Assembly: GCA_002095305.1 (NCBI GenBank)
Contig: MIEI01000054.1
Span: 1-33,496 of the forward strand
DNA from: Pantoea brenneri
GTDB lineage: Bacteria; Pseudomonadota; Gammaproteobacteria; Enterobacterales; Enterobacteriaceae
DNA: 33,496 nucleotides
Reading direction: 5' to 3'
Part shown: piece after piece, positions 32,659-33,496 of the stretch
Numbering within the stretch: the stretch's first letter is position 1
How the letters are laid out: every line of letters starts with the position of its first letter
Translations under genes and position numbers: made by a program
Notes under the pieces: generated by a model
What the model was told of the DNA's origin: nothing
Seen by the model: the letters and a program-made list of their open reading frames with translations, nothing else
The model's database searches: none

Positions 32659-33201
32659 TTACCTTATTTCTCCACTGATCACGCGCTGATAAAGTGAAGG
32701 GATCTCCCTAAGATTATCCGTTCCTCTGTATTTTCCTATACGGCCGGGTCTCTGATAATACGACCATTTTTCCAGACTATAAACCAGTAAAAGCCAGTAG
32801 TCTGCCAGGATTGAAGCCTGCTGCTCAAGAGCGTAATCCGTTAGCTTAACCTTATCCAGTTTGTATGTGTACCCGGCCGCCCAGCTAAATGCTCCTCTAA
32901 ACCTGACCCATTGACCATGCTGGTGCTGCCAGACGTGGCCTAATTCATGGATAAAAACATATTTGTCTTCTATCAGCACTGATGTTGAAGAAAAATCATC
33001 CTTGTACATTATTTTTCGATACCATAACTCACCGTTTGGCGTCATAGCGTAATTTGACTTCTGTAATCCGAAAGGCAGGTAGCTATCACAGTGAATCCAC
33101 ACCCGATTATACGTTATGCTGTTGCCATAAACCCGGCGCGCCATAGTAATCTCGCCTAATGTCATACGCCGCAGCGTTCCTTCTTTGCTCCCTGCACTCA
33201 T
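32659..33201 (-). CDS. HExxH metallopeptidase-like protein, probable T6SS effector (Vgr-related)
   Basis: This 180-residue protein has a zinc-metalloprotease signature HELGH at residues 85-89, with a candidate third ligand Glu126 in YALEQQAS. No signal peptide or membrane helix is seen. The sequence around LGEITMARRVYGNSITYNRVWIH (in parts) and AMTPNGELWY resembles domains found as C-terminal extensions of, or stand-alone proteins beside, VgrG/Rhs type VI proteins; this is a memory-based resemblance. I choose ATG 33201, with AGGGA 7 bases upstream; ATG 33219 or GTG 33222 would add residues. It is followed by the immunity-like lipoprotein. Low-GC composition suggests transfer. A T6SS apparatus is not in this window. 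Confidence 0.68.
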   Translation of the reverse strand: MSAGSKEGTLRRMTLGEITMARRVYGNSITYNRVWIHCDSYLPFGLQKSNYAMTPNGELWYRKIMYKDDFSSTSVLIEDKYVFIHELGHVWQHQHGQWVRFRGAFSWAAGYTYKLDKVKLTDYALEQQASILADYWLLLVYSLEKWSYYQRPGRIGKYRGTDNLREIPSLYQRVISGEIR

Positions 33202-33496
33202 TTTATTATCCCTGTGCATCACGTTTTAAATTACCCTCTGACAATACAGCCTGTGTCATTCTTACAATCACCTGACAACAGAAATTATTATATGAAAATG
33301 AAAGTACAATCAATAAGAAATGATATCAATAACCTAATGCGTAAGGAGAATCACTATCTGTGCAGAGATGAATTCATTTTGAATCACTGCTATTAGTTAC
33401 CATTTTCAACTCATCATGATTATTACTGCCTGCATCATCATTTAATTAATTAATTTATTAACATCTTCCAGCAATCCATTTTTACTAATTATTATA
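33202..33496. other. AT-rich upstream region at the window edge
   Basis: No reliable gene was found. The stretch 33430-33496 is nearly all A/T (TTAATTAATTAATTTATTAA and similar). A promoter for the metallopeptidase-like gene must lie here or beyond the edge. The low-GC character matches horizontally acquired toxin/immunity DNA. Confidence 0.5.

Noticed and set aside
33214..33396. A 60-residue plus-strand frame in the AT-rich end
   Set aside because: It has no ribosome site before either in-frame ATG, no recognisable domain, and overlaps the likely promoter of the metallopeptidase-like gene.

Overview
The window is a chromosomal segment of an enterobacterium, most likely Erwiniaceae (Pantoea or Erwinia type). 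FhuF, OpgB, YecA and UhpA/B/C/T are recognisable from recalled E. coli sequences. The hexose-phosphate proteins are very close to E. coli, while FhuF and OpgB are clearly diverged. No tRNA, rRNA, insertion sequence, phage gene or CRISPR array was seen. All start choices and site calls were made by eye; no alignment or database search was run.

Region 1 (1-3226) is iron-linked. A small YjjZ/DUF1435-like membrane protein (-) and fhuF (+) each have a Fur-box-like site upstream. Between them sits a membrane GGDEF diguanylate cyclase with a 20-bp perfect palindrome in its leader. A YbaK-type tRNA-editing protein follows fhuF. Region 2 (3223-8191, all -) holds an MHS-type transporter, a LacI-family regulator, a nucleoside hydrolase and a second MFS transporter: a probable nucleoside or ribosyl-compound uptake and cleavage cluster. 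An 8-bp x6 tandem repeat touches the hydrolase stop codon and an 18-bp palindrome lies upstream of the first transporter. Region 3 (8192-13195) is mixed: a histidine phosphatase, a cytoplasmic beta-propeller, a capsular-type glycosyltransferase, and a divergent LysR/tautomerase pair with two similar operator-like sites. Region 4 (13418-19073) holds opgB (TTG start), a heptad-repeat coiled-coil membrane protein encoded by near-identical 63-bp repeats, and a divergent GNAT/MocR pair.

Region 5 (19070-23989) is a self-contained catabolic unit. A LacI-family repressor is divergent from a polar-amino-acid-type ABC importer (binding protein, permease, ATPase) and a DAO-family FAD oxidoreductase. Two copies of a perfect 14-bp palindrome lie in the divergent promoter region, and a bidirectional terminator closes the unit. 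A sugar-type regulator family over an amino-acid-type importer and an amine oxidase suggests an opine-like or sugar-amino-acid substrate; this is inference.

Region 6 (24001-26829) has an RcnB-like periplasmic protein, a serine-hydrolase lipoprotein and yecA. Region 7 (27021-32082) is the complete uhpABCT system for sensing and importing hexose phosphates. The uhpT promoter carries a 31-bp imperfect palindrome centred 64 bp upstream of the inferred transcription start, matching the recalled E. coli layout. Region 8 (32083-33496) is visibly AT-richer. It encodes an HExxH metallopeptidase-like protein tightly coupled to a small lipoprotein, resembling an orphan type VI secretion effector/immunity pair and probably horizontally acquired.
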